A stretch of 64,000 bases of DNA from CAYREX01 sp964423505 (GCA_964423505.1 CAYREX010000008.1:60453-124452), one strand, 5' to 3'. Positions 53,059 through 62,305 are shown, counted from the first letter of the stretch. Notes: a model not told the origin generated them from the sequence alone. Numbers and translations: made by a program.

Positions 53059-53076
53059 TTACTTACCGGTAGGTAA
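53059..53076. promoter_or_regulatory. TetR operator
   Basis: TTACTTACC followed by GGTAGGTAA, an 18-bp near-perfect palindrome, lies 18 bp before the tetR start and overlaps the probable transcription start. The form is typical of AcrR/TetR operators. Confidence 0.75.
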
Positions 53077-53104
53077 TCTAGGTGTTGCGGATGGCCACCG
53101 TCAA
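53076..53104 (-). promoter_or_regulatory. promoter of the tetR-efflux operon
   Basis: On the minus strand TTGACG (53104-53099) is followed after 17 bp by CTAGAT (53081-53076). The operator begins at the -10 element. Confidence 0.6.
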
Positions 53105-53128
53105 GGCTTCAGCGCCTATTGTATTGTC

Positions 53129-53144
53129 AGATAATATCTTATCT
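53129..53144. other. AT-rich inverted repeat
   Basis: AGATAA-TATC-TTATCT forms a perfect inverted repeat in an AT-rich stretch between the response regulator stop and the tetR promoter. It could be a regulator site or part of a terminator. Confidence 0.4.
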
Positions 53145-53176
53145 CTGCGTAATACCGAAGAAGCGGGAGACAGATC

Positions 53177-54334
53177 TCAGAGCGGTTGCTCGCAGGACCG
53201 ACAGCGTATCTCGATGGCGACCCGTCCGCAGGGCAGCCGGGTCAGGTGACACCTGCACGCCCCTTCCTCTCCCCAGTCGAGGGAGCGCTGCACGCTCCTC
53301 GACACGCCTGACATACCGGAGAGCACCGGCGCCAGCTCCGTCATCAGGTCGCGCGGCATCAGATCCGAGACCCTGGTGCCCCTGGAGGGCCTCCGGGACT
53401 CTATGCCGGCCAGCGCCATGGCGGCCGGATTCGCCGTGATGACGGGCGGGTCGCCGGAGCGGTCGGGCGACTCCACCAGTACGACCGGTACCGTGAGCGC
53501 ATCGATCGTCTCGACGAGCATCTCCCTCTGCTCCTCGGTCCTGTTGCGCTGACCATGAGATTCGGTCACGTCCATCAGCACCGCCGTCAGGCACCATCTG
53601 TCGTCCGCTCTGTACGGGAACACCATGAACCTGACTCGGGCCGTAGAGCCGTCCGGCCTGACGATATCGGTCTCCTGGGGACTCTCGGCAGCCCTGATGT
53701 AGCCGCTCCGGGCGAATATCTCGAACCTGTCCATCAGGTCCGGCTTCTCATCACCGGCAAGGAGGTCGGCGGCGCACAATCTCCCCAGCATATCGCCCGT
53801 GCAGCCGAGGAGCCTCTCCGCGGCGGCGTTCCAGCGGGTGATTCGCATCTCCGAGTCGATGCACAGCAGAGCATATGCGCTGCTCTCCGGGTCGATCGGC
53901 GGCCAGGCGGGGTCCCCCCCGTCCGGTTCGGGCTCCTCCGGGTCACCGATGAGCTGGGCCCGCTCGACCGCGAAGCAGAGAGACTTCCAGAGCAGCCTGC
54001 CGTCCAGGTCGAGCTTGCTCACGTAATCCTGTGCGCCCCTGTGGACCGCTTCGATCGCCGCTACGCCGTAGTCGGCACCGGAGAGGACCACCACCGGAGG
54101 CGCGTCGCTGACGGATAGAACCCTGTCCGCGGTCTCCAGCCCTGTGGAGTCGGGCAGCCCCAGGTCGAGCAGGACGACGTCGAAGCCGTTGCCCAGCATC
54201 TCGATGCCGTCACTGAGCGTGGCGCAACTCTGCATGCTGAAGAGACCGGGAACCTCGTTGGTGAGCAGCTCCTCCACCAGCCGTACGTCCCCGTCGTTGT
54301 CCTCTATGAGGATGATGTCCAGGTGGTCGAGCAT
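53177..54334 (-). CDS. response regulator with PAS domains
   Basis: A 385-residue protein. The N-terminal receiver has IEDNDGD, the phosphorylated Asp in VVLLDLGLPDSTG and a Lys in QDYVSKLDLDG. A PAS domain (about 150-270) includes ALLCIDSEMRITRWNAAAERLLG and a second PAS-like region follows. There is no kinase or DNA-binding output. The C-terminus has a Cys cluster (CRCHLTRLPCG, CRSCEQ). It is the last gene of a kinase-regulator trio, overlapping by one base. Confidence 0.83.
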   Translation of the reverse strand: MLDHLDIILIEDNDGDVRLVEELLTNEVPGLFSMQSCATLSDGIEMLGNGFDVVLLDLGLPDSTGLETADRVLSVSDAPPVVVLSGADYGVAAIEAVHRGAQDYVSKLDLDGRLLWKSLCFAVERAQLIGDPEEPEPDGGDPAWPPIDPESSAYALLCIDSEMRITRWNAAAERLLGCTGDMLGRLCAADLLAGDEKPDLMDRFEIFARSGYIRAAESPQETDIVRPDGSTARVRFMVFPYRADDRWCLTAVLMDVTESHGQRNRTEEQREMLVETIDALTVPVVLVESPDRSGDPPVITANPAAMALAGIESRRPSRGTRVSDLMPRDLMTELAPVLSGMSGVSRSVQRSLDWGEEGACRCHLTRLPCGRVAIEIRCRSCEQPL

Positions 54335-54777
54335 CAGCCGTCGCCCCGGGATGGGAGCTTGACTATCGACAGCCAGAAGTTCTCGACGCAGCGGACGACG
54401 TCGATGAACCTGTCCAGGTCCAGCGGTTTGGTTATGTAGCAGTTCGCGTGGAGGTCGTAGCTCCTGAGTACGTCCTCCTCGTCGTCGGAGGTCGTGAGCA
54501 CGACCACCGGTATCTGCCTGAGATCGGGGTCCTCCTTCATCTCGGCAAGGACTTCCCGGCCGTCGACCCTGGGCAGGTTGAGGTCCAGGAGGACGAGATC
54601 CGGCCTGCTGGCATTCTCGAACCCTCCCTCTCTCCTCAGGAAGTCCAGGGCCTCCCTGCCGTCCTCCACGTGGTGGAGCCGATTGAGCATCTTGCTCTCC
54701 ACGAGAGCCTCCCTGGCGAGCCTCGCGTCTCCCTCGTTGTCCTCCACCAGCAGTATCTCGATGGGCCTGTGACTCAT
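54334..54777 (-). CDS. single-domain response regulator (Rcp1-like)
   Basis: A 147-residue receiver with LLVEDNEGDARLARE, VLLDLNLPRVDGREVL and NCYITKPLDLDRF. This form, with a long alpha4 region, accompanies phytochrome-like kinases (Rcp1 type). ATG 54777 overlaps the kinase stop by 4 bp; an ATG 12 bases upstream is less likely. Confidence 0.9.
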   Translation of the reverse strand: MSHRPIEILLVEDNEGDARLAREALVESKMLNRLHHVEDGREALDFLRREGGFENASRPDLVLLDLNLPRVDGREVLAEMKEDPDLRQIPVVVLTTSDDEEDVLRSYDLHANCYITKPLDLDRFIDVVRCVENFWLSIVKLPSRGDG

Positions 54778-56675
54778 GGCTCCCGACATCCTTCCGCCAT
54801 AGGCAGAGTCAGGATGAAGTCCGAGCCGTGCCCCTCACCGGACTCCACCCTGATACCGCCACCGTGTCTCTCCACTATCCTCCTGCAGAGTGCGAGCCCT
54901 ATCCCGGTGCCCTCGTACGAAGACCGGACGTGTAGCCTCTGGAAGACCTGGAATACCCGCTCCCTGTACTCCTCCTCTATACCGATGCCGTTATCGCTGA
55001 CCGTTATCCGCCAGAGGTCACTCCCCGGCTCCCGTGAGGCGTGCACACGCACCCTGGGAGCAGCGTCCTCCCTGCGGAACTTCAATGCGTTACCGACCAG
55101 GTTCTGCAGCAGCTGGACCATCTGGGTCCTGTCCGCCCTGACCACCGGCAGGGGACCCACCTCCAGCTCGGCCCCGCTCTCCTCCATGCTCCTGGAGAGG
55201 TTGATCCTCACGTCATCCATCACCGAGCCCAGGTCGACATCCCGGAACTCACCCCCCCTGGTCTGGACCCTGGAGTAGCTCAGTAACCCCCTTATGAGCT
55301 CCTGCATCCTGTTGGCTCCGTCGACGGCGTATCCGATGAACTCCTTCCCGTCCCGGTCGAGGATGTCGCCGTAGCGCCTCGCGAGCAGCTGGGTGAAGCT
55401 CGAGACCATCCTGAGCGGCTCCTGGAGATCGTGGGAGGCTACGTAGGCGAATCCCTGGAGATCACGGTTGGAGCGCCTCAGCTCGTCGTTCAGGTGCATG
55501 AGCCTCCGCTCGGCCCTCCTGAGGTCGGTCACGTCTATGGCGCACTCGAAGCGCACCCTCCTCCCGTCCGGCCATTCAATGAGCTTGTCGTACACGTGGA
55601 GATAGCGGTCGAGCCTGGCGTTGTGGTGGTCCCAGGTATGCTCTCCCTTCTCCTGCAGCAGGTCGATGGTACAGAACGGGCACGGCGCCTCCAGACCCTG
55701 CAGGGCCTCGTAGCAGAGCTCGCCCTCCGGGTTCTCCCCGAGCATCTCCCTGAGGTGTCTGTTCACGAAGAGCACCTCGTAGGTGTCCGGGTCGACCACG
55801 TAGACCACCAGCGGAAGGCCCGACAGGACGGCCATGAACTGCTCCCGCTGCTGCTCGGTCCGTGCGTGGGCGATGTCCCTCTCGCGCAGCATCTCCCTGC
55901 CGTGTACATGGTCCGCAAGGGCGTCGGCCAGCGCTCCGATGAGGGTCTCCTCCTCGCCCAGGAACGGCTCCCGGGGCTCTTCTCCCTCTCCGCCCGCCAG
56001 GACCGAGAGTCGTCCCCGGACGACGCCGTCGACGACTATCTCCCTGGAGAGCCGGCTCCGACCGGCCGAGCCGGGGCCGCTTGAATGGACCTCTCCGTCC
56101 AGCTCTATCTCGACGGTCGTCCCGTCCGGACGCTGAAGGCTCTGGGGTATCCTTCCCGCGGCCCAATCGAGTGTCTCCCCAAGGTCGGAGCCCATGTTCG
56201 AGAGCCGTTCGGAGACGTCGTAGAGACAGGATATCTCCTTCAGCCTCTCCCGGAGCTGGAAGGACTTGCGCGCCAGGTCGCGCTCCAGCCCCTTCCTCTC
56301 GGTCGTGTCCCGGGCGATGGCGTAGGTGACCCCCTCCTCGGGCACCGGATGCGACGTCCAGGAGAGCCATTTCACGCTGCCGTCCCGGCAGACGTAGCGG
56401 TTGTCGAAGCTGAGGACGGTCTCCCCCCTCTTCAGCTTCTCATCGATGACGTCCAGAGTATCCTGGAGGTCCTCCGGGTGTATCATGTCGAGGTAGGGCC
56501 TGCCGAGCAGCTCCTCCTCGCTGTAGCCGAGGGTCTCGACGAAGGCCCTGTTCACCTTGAGGAAGGTCGCGGTCTCGAGGTCCGCCACGCAGACCATGTC
56601 CGAGAACATGTCGAAGAGCCTGCTCCAGTCGCCGGAGCCCCATTCATCGTGTCGATAGTGTTCGTCGGTGGACAC
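54774..56675 (-). CDS. multi-PAS sensor histidine kinase
   Basis: A 633-residue soluble kinase. Residues 15-130 form a PAS domain (MFSDMVCVADLETATFLKVNR), 150-270 a GAF-like region, and 290-400 a second PAS with three Cys (CYEALQ, PCPFC). The H box is YVASHDLQEPLRMVSSF and the ATPase has NLVGNALKF, DNGIGIEEE and GTGIGLALCRRI. No membrane segment is seen, so it senses a cytoplasmic signal. The start is GTG after GGGGGAGG. Confidence 0.9.
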   Translation of the reverse strand: MSTDEHYRHDEWGSGDWSRLFDMFSDMVCVADLETATFLKVNRAFVETLGYSEEELLGRPYLDMIHPEDLQDTLDVIDEKLKRGETVLSFDNRYVCRDGSVKWLSWTSHPVPEEGVTYAIARDTTERKGLERDLARKSFQLRERLKEISCLYDVSERLSNMGSDLGETLDWAAGRIPQSLQRPDGTTVEIELDGEVHSSGPGSAGRSRLSREIVVDGVVRGRLSVLAGGEGEEPREPFLGEEETLIGALADALADHVHGREMLRERDIAHARTEQQREQFMAVLSGLPLVVYVVDPDTYEVLFVNRHLREMLGENPEGELCYEALQGLEAPCPFCTIDLLQEKGEHTWDHHNARLDRYLHVYDKLIEWPDGRRVRFECAIDVTDLRRAERRLMHLNDELRRSNRDLQGFAYVASHDLQEPLRMVSSFTQLLARRYGDILDRDGKEFIGYAVDGANRMQELIRGLLSYSRVQTRGGEFRDVDLGSVMDDVRINLSRSMEESGAELEVGPLPVVRADRTQMVQLLQNLVGNALKFRREDAAPRVRVHASREPGSDLWRITVSDNGIGIEEEYRERVFQVFQRLHVRSSYEGTGIGLALCRRIVERHGGGIRVESGEGHGSDFILTLPMAEGCREP

Positions 56676-56695
56676 TGAAACCTCCCCCGATCTCT

Positions 56696-56724
56696 ATTAT
56701 CCCATGAAGGCGGACGTTTGACAA
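56696..56724 (-). promoter_or_regulatory. promoter of the sensor kinase operon
   Basis: On the minus strand TTGTCA (56724-56719) and GATAAT (56701-56696) are 17 bp apart, a close match to the sigma70 consensus, about 20 bp upstream of the kinase start. Confidence 0.75.
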
Positions 56725-56798
56725 CCTCCATCTTCTCCTGCTGCTCGTAGGTTCCCTTTCGCTGCTTCATTCTCCATACTATCGGCCTGGAGGTACGA

Positions 56799-57395
56799 AT
56801 GGAGGCCGGTATCGGTCACGGTGCCCGACCCCTCGAGCGCTTCAGGGGAATCATCTCCGGTCAGCTGGGTCGCCGCCCGGTCATGGAGGCGGAGGACCTC
56901 TACAAGCTCTGCTACCAGGCGGCGATGGGGAGCAGCCACGCGGTCACCGACGAGGAGGGTGCCGCCGGCTGGCTCGTCGACGAGATGTCCAGGATGGGGG
57001 AGGGTCCGGAAGACCCGCTGGTGGAGCCGATCTGTCCCTGGGGCGGGATGGTCCGGGTGAACCTCCGGCCCCTTCGGGAGGCGGGCCTCGACCCGCTCCC
57101 GGTGCTCCGGGGCTTCCTCCGGACCTCCTGGGAGCACCGGGGGGAGCCGGAGAGGCTCAGGCTCATGCTGCGCTGGCTTCTGGCAATGCAGGGTGAGGGA
57201 AAGCTGCCGCGGAGCTCGGAGGGCCTGCCCGGACTCGTTCGCGAGATGGAGCGGCAGGAACTCCCGGCGGTACACCACGGCAGCGCTTACCGGGAGGCCT
57301 TCAGGCCTGCCTACAGGGTCGTTGCCGTCGCCTTCCTGCCGGAGGCCCTCAAGGACCGGCTCCCTCCGTGGTACCGTCGCCGCACGCACGGGTGA
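56799..57395 (+). CDS. conserved hypothetical protein
   Basis: A 198-residue protein I do not recognise. A striking segment, EAEDLYKLCYQAAMGSSHAV, followed by GWLVDEMSRMGEG, suggests a conserved helical family with a Gly-Ser-Ser-His loop. PICPWGGMVRVNLRPLREAG and GSAYREAFRPAYRVVAVAFLP look equally conserved in style. GGAGG precedes ATG 56799 by five bases. It overlaps the convergent glutamate-cysteine ligase gene by 47 bp. Predicted cytoplasmic. Confidence 0.65.
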   Translation: MEAGIGHGARPLERFRGIISGQLGRRPVMEAEDLYKLCYQAAMGSSHAVTDEEGAAGWLVDEMSRMGEGPEDPLVEPICPWGGMVRVNLRPLREAGLDPLPVLRGFLRTSWEHRGEPERLRLMLRWLLAMQGEGKLPRSSEGLPGLVREMERQELPAVHHGSAYREAFRPAYRVVAVAFLPEALKDRLPPWYRRRTHG

Positions 57396-58278
57396 ACAGC
57401 CTCCACCTCTCCGCGAGCTCCGGCAGCGGCATGCTGTCAAGCGTGCGGAGCTCCAGCGTCCCCCCCTTGAGGTTGGGCCGGACGTCGGTGAAGATGGTGG
57501 TGAGGTGGTCGAGGAAGCCCTCCACGTCCGGCTGCGGCAATCGGCTGAACGGCTCGCCGGTCTCGAGCTCCACCGCGTCCAGGGCGGCATCCACGAAGAA
57601 GGGCATCGGGTCCGCTTCGGGCGCCCGGGACATCTCCGGCAGACCGCACCTGCAGGTGTCGGTCCGGTCCCATATGTCCCTCCTCTGCTCGCACATGCCC
57701 AGCTCGGGGCTTCGTGCCATCAACGCCATCAGGTGGAAGAGCCGCGCCAGGTCCGGCCTCGACAGGACCGCCGCGTGCAGATGTATGGCGGCGGTGCCCT
57801 TCATCATCTCCAGCCCCCTCTCGCCGCTCCGTGCGAAGCGCGCGTGCATCTTGACGTACCGCGGGGCGGTCAGCAGAAGCGGAGCGTCGGCCCGGCCGGG
57901 AACGTAGGGGAGCGGCAGGTAGGAGAGCCCCAGCCGCTCCCTGACCAGCCCGGTCAGCTCCCTTATCCAGTCGAAGACCGAGTGGAGCCCCTCGACGTCG
58001 TCCGCGGTCAGGGGGGGGCTCAGGAACTCCATCTGTCCTCCCGGCTCGAAGGTAATCCCGCGGTCGCCGCCGGATAGCCCCCAGGGCCTGCTCTCCATTC
58101 CCGTGGAGAGGAGAACCTCGCGCACCGCCTTCAGATCGGCCGGTTCCATGACCCGCTCCGGCATCAGCTCGTACTCGAACCCGAATGTCCGGGGTGGGGT
58201 GTTCCCCCTCGCAAGCAGCCTCCGGGTCAGCTCCGTGGAGTAGAGCCGGACCAGCTCCTCCCTGCAGGGTCCCGCCAT
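57349..58278 (-). CDS. glutamate-cysteine ligase-like protein (GCS2 family)
   Basis: A 309-residue GCS2-type ligase. Motifs are FGFEYELMPERVMEP, GGDRGITFEPGGQMEFLSPPL and MMKGTAAIHLHAAV, with ATP-grasp-like acidic clusters. The family joins glutamate to cysteine or another amine. The protein is short for GshA, so the substrate could differ. Start ATG 58278 overlaps the asnB stop by one base. The open frame upstream lies within asnB and is not used. Confidence 0.8.
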   Translation of the reverse strand: MAGPCREELVRLYSTELTRRLLARGNTPPRTFGFEYELMPERVMEPADLKAVREVLLSTGMESRPWGLSGGDRGITFEPGGQMEFLSPPLTADDVEGLHSVFDWIRELTGLVRERLGLSYLPLPYVPGRADAPLLLTAPRYVKMHARFARSGERGLEMMKGTAAIHLHAAVLSRPDLARLFHLMALMARSPELGMCEQRRDIWDRTDTCRCGLPEMSRAPEADPMPFFVDAALDAVELETGEPFSRLPQPDVEGFLDHLTTIFTDVRPNLKGGTLELRTLDSMPLPELAERWRLFTRACGDGTTEGAGP

Positions 58279-60158
58279 CAGAGGTGCTCCGACGCCCAGA
58301 GCGACAGGGTCAGCAGGGCGAAAGCCCTGTCCGCGGCCGACACGAGGGTGTCCGGGCCCACGCCCTCGGTGGTGACGGACCGCCAAACCCCTTCGGCCAC
58401 CCCGGCATCCAGGAGCCCCAGACTCTCCAGCCCGCCCCCCTCGAAGACCTCCCGCACGAAGTCTGGCGCCTCCCCGCGCAGCAGCCAGGCGGCCATGGGG
58501 ATGGTGAAGGGCCTCTTGGGGCGGAAGGCCGTCTCCCGGTCCAGAACACCGCCCTCGAGGAGCGCCCTCCTGCAGAGCAGCTTCCCCTGCCCCTCGAGCG
58601 GGTCGGCCAGCTCTTCCACCGGCACCCCGGCGGCCAGCTCGGCGAGCCTGTAGTCCAGGTAGGGGGTGCGGGTCTCGAGCGAGTGCCTCATGGCCAGCTT
58701 GTCCAGCCGCAGGGCTACGTACTCGGGCAACCGTGCCCTGCACTCCATGGCCATCATGGCCTGCACCGGACCGGTCTCGCCGGGCATCTCCGGCACCGCT
58801 TCGTCGGGCAGCGGCACCGGCTCGGCCTCGATACCCAGCATCCTGCCTATCTCCGAGGGCCGGAAGAGCGCCTCCGACTGCACGTACCTCTCCGGCAGGC
58901 AGGGCGCGCGTTCGGGCATGTAGCCCTCCAGCTCCGGGTAGAGCGACCGGAGCCGCTCCCTCTCCCCTGCGGAGGCGGAGGGCCAGGCAGCGGCTGCAGC
59001 CTCCAGAAGGAACTTGCGGTAGCCGGCGAAGACCTCGTCGGCCCCCTCGCCGGTGAGCACGGTCTTCACCCGCGACGAGGCCAGCCTGCACACAGCGTCG
59101 GTCGGCACCACCGTGCCCAGGGAGACGCAGTCCTCCACCGAGCGGACTATTGCCGGCAGCTCCGACAGCGATTGCTGCAGGCAGACCTCCACGCGGAGCT
59201 CCGACCCCGAGAGGACGTCCGCCCTGCTCCGCACCAGGTGTCGCACGTGGGGCAGCTCGTCGTAGTCCGGCTCCTCGAAGGAGACCGTGAAGAGCTTCAG
59301 ACCGGGGCTCATCCCTGCGGCCAGCACCGCCGCCGAGGAGGAGTCCACCCCGCCGGAGACCAGGCTCCCCACCTCTACGTCGGCCCTGAGCCGGAGCCTG
59401 ACCGAGTCCGACAGCAGCTCGAGGAAACGCTCCCGGGCCTCCCTGCCCCGCAGCCCCTCGAAGGCTCCGGGCAGGTACTGCCAGTACCTCTCGAGCCGCA
59501 GCCTCCCGGAGCCCGGGTGCACCTCCAGGAGGCTGCCGGGGAGCATCCGGCGCACCCCTCTGAAGAGCGTCCTCTCCCCCGGCACGTAGCGGTAGGTCAG
59601 GTAGGCCGGCAGCATCTCCCGGTCGAGCTCCGGACGTATCCCGCTGCCGGCCAGCAGCGCCCGGACCTCCGAGGCGAAGAAGAGCCCCTCCTCCGTCCGG
59701 GCGTAGTAGAGCGGCTTGATACCGAACCTGTCCCGGAAGAGGAGCAGCCGGTCGCGGGACGGGTCCAGAACCGCGCCGGCGTACATGCCGTTCAGCCGCT
59801 GCAGGAAAGCGCTCCCGAGCCTCCTGTAGAGATGCAGGGCCACCTCCATGTCGCCGGTGGTCCTGAGCTCCTGCCCCGGCATCTCCGAGGTCAGCTCGAG
59901 GTAGTTGTACACCTGCCCGTTGCAGGCGATGACGGATCCGTCCTCCGGGGCCTCGATGGGCTGCATCCCGGTCTCCAGGTCGAGAATGGCCAGGCGCACG
60001 AAGCCGAGCCCGACGACGGCACCGCCCGCCACCTCACGCACCAGGTGGTCCTCGTCGTCCGGCCCCCTGTGGCGCTGGGCCTCCGCCATCCGAAGAAGTC
60101 GCCGCGCCACCTCGTCTCTTCCGAGAGACCTGGAGAGCACTCCGTGGACGCCGCACAC
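58278..60158 (-). CDS. asnB: asparagine synthetase (glutamine-hydrolysing)
   Basis: A 626-residue enzyme. The N-terminal glutaminase domain begins with the nucleophile Cys2 (MCGVHGVLSRS), then RHRGPDDED and IACNGQVYNYLEL. The synthetase domain has SLVSGGVDSSSAAVLAAG and VLTGEGADEVFAGY. It makes asparagine, or in some clusters amidates other acids. Start is GTG after AGGGGG. It is followed without a gap by the GCS2 gene. Confidence 0.93.
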   Translation of the reverse strand: MCGVHGVLSRSLGRDEVARRLLRMAEAQRHRGPDDEDHLVREVAGGAVVGLGFVRLAILDLETGMQPIEAPEDGSVIACNGQVYNYLELTSEMPGQELRTTGDMEVALHLYRRLGSAFLQRLNGMYAGAVLDPSRDRLLLFRDRFGIKPLYYARTEEGLFFASEVRALLAGSGIRPELDREMLPAYLTYRYVPGERTLFRGVRRMLPGSLLEVHPGSGRLRLERYWQYLPGAFEGLRGREARERFLELLSDSVRLRLRADVEVGSLVSGGVDSSSAAVLAAGMSPGLKLFTVSFEEPDYDELPHVRHLVRSRADVLSGSELRVEVCLQQSLSELPAIVRSVEDCVSLGTVVPTDAVCRLASSRVKTVLTGEGADEVFAGYRKFLLEAAAAAWPSASAGERERLRSLYPELEGYMPERAPCLPERYVQSEALFRPSEIGRMLGIEAEPVPLPDEAVPEMPGETGPVQAMMAMECRARLPEYVALRLDKLAMRHSLETRTPYLDYRLAELAAGVPVEELADPLEGQGKLLCRRALLEGGVLDRETAFRPKRPFTIPMAAWLLRGEAPDFVREVFEGGGLESLGLLDAGVAEGVWRSVTTEGVGPDTLVSAADRAFALLTLSLWASEHL

Positions 60159-60241
60159 GGTGGGTTCCCCCTTCGGGAAGGAGATAACGGGACGATTATC
60201 GGAGAATCATACTCCCGGAGTAGGGAAGCGCCACCCCGGGC

Positions 60242-60808
60242 TCAGGGCATGTAGACGCCGTAGTGGTCCGGCGGCACCACCGGCACAGAGTCCAGCGGGC
60301 CGCTCACCGAGACCGGAGCGCCCGGCATCCATCCCGCGCCGCCCTCGCCCTGCGGGCCTTCAGAGGGGTCGACCAGGTACCAGCCGGAGAGCCTGCCGAT
60401 CAGAGCCGCCGCCGAGCCGGCCGGGAGCGTGTCGACGGGGGAGGCCGTCGAGTCCGGTCCCACCAGCAGGGGGGTAGGCTCGTACACAATGGCGTAGGAC
60501 ACCCCTGCAGACGGCCCCCATACTACCGGCAGGGTGTCCCGGGAGGACCTCATCACGGGAGCGTCCGGGGGCAGCCATCTGAGGCGGAAGCTTCCCACGT
60601 TGGCCGCCTGGGCCACGCCCGGGTCGAAGCCGAGCCAACCGGAACCGGTGGTCGCGAGGAGCTCGACCGTGCTCCCCGCCGGGAGGGTCCCGAAGACCCC
60701 GGAGGCGCTGTCAGGCCGGTTGAAGGCGTCGACCTCCTTCATGACCAGGGCGCCGGCCGACCCCATGGAGAACGTGATTGCCAGCATCGCCAGGAGAGCG
60801 GCCGTCAT
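60242..60808 (-). CDS. exported SH3-like domain protein
   Basis: A 188-residue protein with a signal peptide (LLAMLAITFSMGSAGA) and two bacterial SH3-like repeats. Each repeat has a GTLPAGSTVELLATTGSGWLGF or VDTLPAGSAAALIGRLSGWYLV pattern. It may bind peptidoglycan or another wall component. Its start overlaps the dehydrogenase stop by 4 bp. No enzymatic domain is seen. Confidence 0.72.
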   Translation of the reverse strand: MTAALLAMLAITFSMGSAGALVMKEVDAFNRPDSASGVFGTLPAGSTVELLATTGSGWLGFDPGVAQAANVGSFRLRWLPPDAPVMRSSRDTLPVVWGPSAGVSYAIVYEPTPLLVGPDSTASPVDTLPAGSAAALIGRLSGWYLVDPSEGPQGEGGAGWMPGAPVSVSGPLDSVPVVPPDHYGVYMP

Positions 60809-61851
60809 GCTTCACCATCCTCCCGGGGCAGCAGCACCTTTGCCCCCCTGATGTTCCCCCCGCGGAGCTCTCGCAGGGCCCGGTTCGCCTCCTCCAGCGG
60901 GTAGGTCCCTACCACCGGGTCCAGCCCCATCTCCCCGGCAAGCTCCAGCAGCTCGGCGATGTCGCGCGGCGTGACGTTGGCCACGCTCTTGATCTCCCGC
61001 TCCATCCAGAGGTGCCTCTCGTAGTCCAGCTCCTGGAGGTACTCCTTGTCCGCGTCCTCCTTGCGGATGGCGTTCACAACCAGCCTGCCGCCCGGGGCCA
61101 GGTCCGCCATGGCCTCCACCATAGGCCTCCACACCGGGGTGGTGTCGATTATGGCGTCCAGAAGCTCCGGGGAACGCTCTCCGATGTCACCCGCCCAGAC
61201 CGCACCCAGCTCCCGGGCGAACTCCCTCTCCCCCGGGTCGCGGGCGAACACGTAGACGTCGGTCTCCGGCCACAGCCACCGCACCATCTTCAGCACGAGG
61301 TGCCCGGAGCCCCCGAAGCCGGTCAGGCCAAGTGGCTGCCCCTCGGAGATACCGGTCAGCCGGAGCGCCCGGTAGCCTATTGCCCCGGCGCAGAGAAGCG
61401 GTGCTGCGCCGGAGTCGGACAACCTCTCCGGTACGGGGAAGGCGAAGTCCTCCGGCACCGTCATGTACTCGGCGTAGCCTCCGTCGACGTCCCGACCGGT
61501 TGCCACGTACTCCCTGCAGAGGTTCGGGAGGTCGGCCATGCAGTACCTGCAGCGGCCGCAGGATGACCATATCCAGCCCACGCCCAGCCTGTCGCCGACC
61601 GAGTGCCGCGAGGTGCCCAAGCCCAGCTCCGCCACCCTGCCTACGACCTCGTGGCCCAGCACCCGGGGGAGCTCGTCGGGAGCCGTCCTGCCCTCTATCT
61701 CGTCCAGCTCGGTATGGCAGACCCCGCAGGCCAGCACCCGGAGCAGCACCTCGCCCGGGCCGGGCGAAGGAACCGGGATGTCCACCAGCTCCAGCGGACC
61801 CTCCCCGCCCTCGCCCACTCGCCGGACCCTGTCCATGACCATGGCCCTCAT
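60805..61851 (-). CDS. zinc-dependent alcohol dehydrogenase
   Basis: A 348-residue MDR-family enzyme. The catalytic zinc site is CGVCHTELDEIEG and GHEVVGRVAELG. The structural zinc Cys are CGRCRYCMADLPNLC, and the NAD(P) motif is LTGFGGSGHLVLKM. It oxidises alcohols or reduces aldehydes; DELPRVLGHEVVG places it in the AdhP-like branch. ATG 61851 follows GGGAG and starts the conserved domain; an earlier in-frame ATG adds an unrelated tail. Confidence 0.92.
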   Translation of the reverse strand: MRAMVMDRVRRVGEGGEGPLELVDIPVPSPGPGEVLLRVLACGVCHTELDEIEGRTAPDELPRVLGHEVVGRVAELGLGTSRHSVGDRLGVGWIWSSCGRCRYCMADLPNLCREYVATGRDVDGGYAEYMTVPEDFAFPVPERLSDSGAAPLLCAGAIGYRALRLTGISEGQPLGLTGFGGSGHLVLKMVRWLWPETDVYVFARDPGEREFARELGAVWAGDIGERSPELLDAIIDTTPVWRPMVEAMADLAPGGRLVVNAIRKEDADKEYLQELDYERHLWMEREIKSVANVTPRDIAELLELAGEMGLDPVVGTYPLEEANRALRELRGGNIRGAKVLLPREDGEA

Positions 61852-62175
61852 GAATGCGCTCCCATCCGTCGAAACATCCGTGCAGTCCCTACCGTTACGA
61901 AATAGGTACGCGGAAGCCCATTGTCGAGGATGCTCGGGGGGTTCATGGTGCCCCACGTATGAGGAACTTGCAACAACCCTCTTCCCCTACCTGCGCAATC
62001 TCGCTGCGCTGCATGATATTGTCACAGCATAGGGCGAAGTCAGGGCATCGGGGCGACCAGGAGGCATTCAACTCCAGCGCATGCAGATGGCATCCCAAGG
62101 GTGATTGGAACAGAGGGCATAGGGACTCCGGAATGAACTGAGCGGACCGATTTCTCTGCGTTCAAGTCCTGACCC
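61852..62175. other. non-coding interval at the start of the AT-richer region
   Basis: About 320 bp between the dehydrogenase start and the first HTH module. It contains several short frames without ribosome sites and no RNA I can recognise. Composition changes here to more A+T than in the preceding 60 kb. Confidence 0.4.
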
Positions 62176-62205
62176 GTACGCCGGACTCCGGTCCAGTCGA
62201 ACTCG
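62176..62205 (+). repeat. 30-bp direct repeat, left copy
   Basis: The same 30 bases occur at 63402-63431 with one mismatch. The repeat contains the inverted pair CCGGA-C-TCCGG and precedes each HTH gene by a similar distance. Confidence 0.7.
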
Positions 62206-62305
62206 CTCCGGGGACACCTATCCCCTCTCCAAACCGCGTCCGGACATCGAGAAGAGACGCAGCTTCGGACGACGCTACCGCAATCCCGTCATCTACGCCC
62301 GGGCA

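Noticed and set aside
57349..59091. A longer glutamate-cysteine ligase beginning inside asnB
   Set aside because: The upstream part is an asnB shadow; ATG 58278 begins the GCS2 domain and overlaps the asnB stop by one base.
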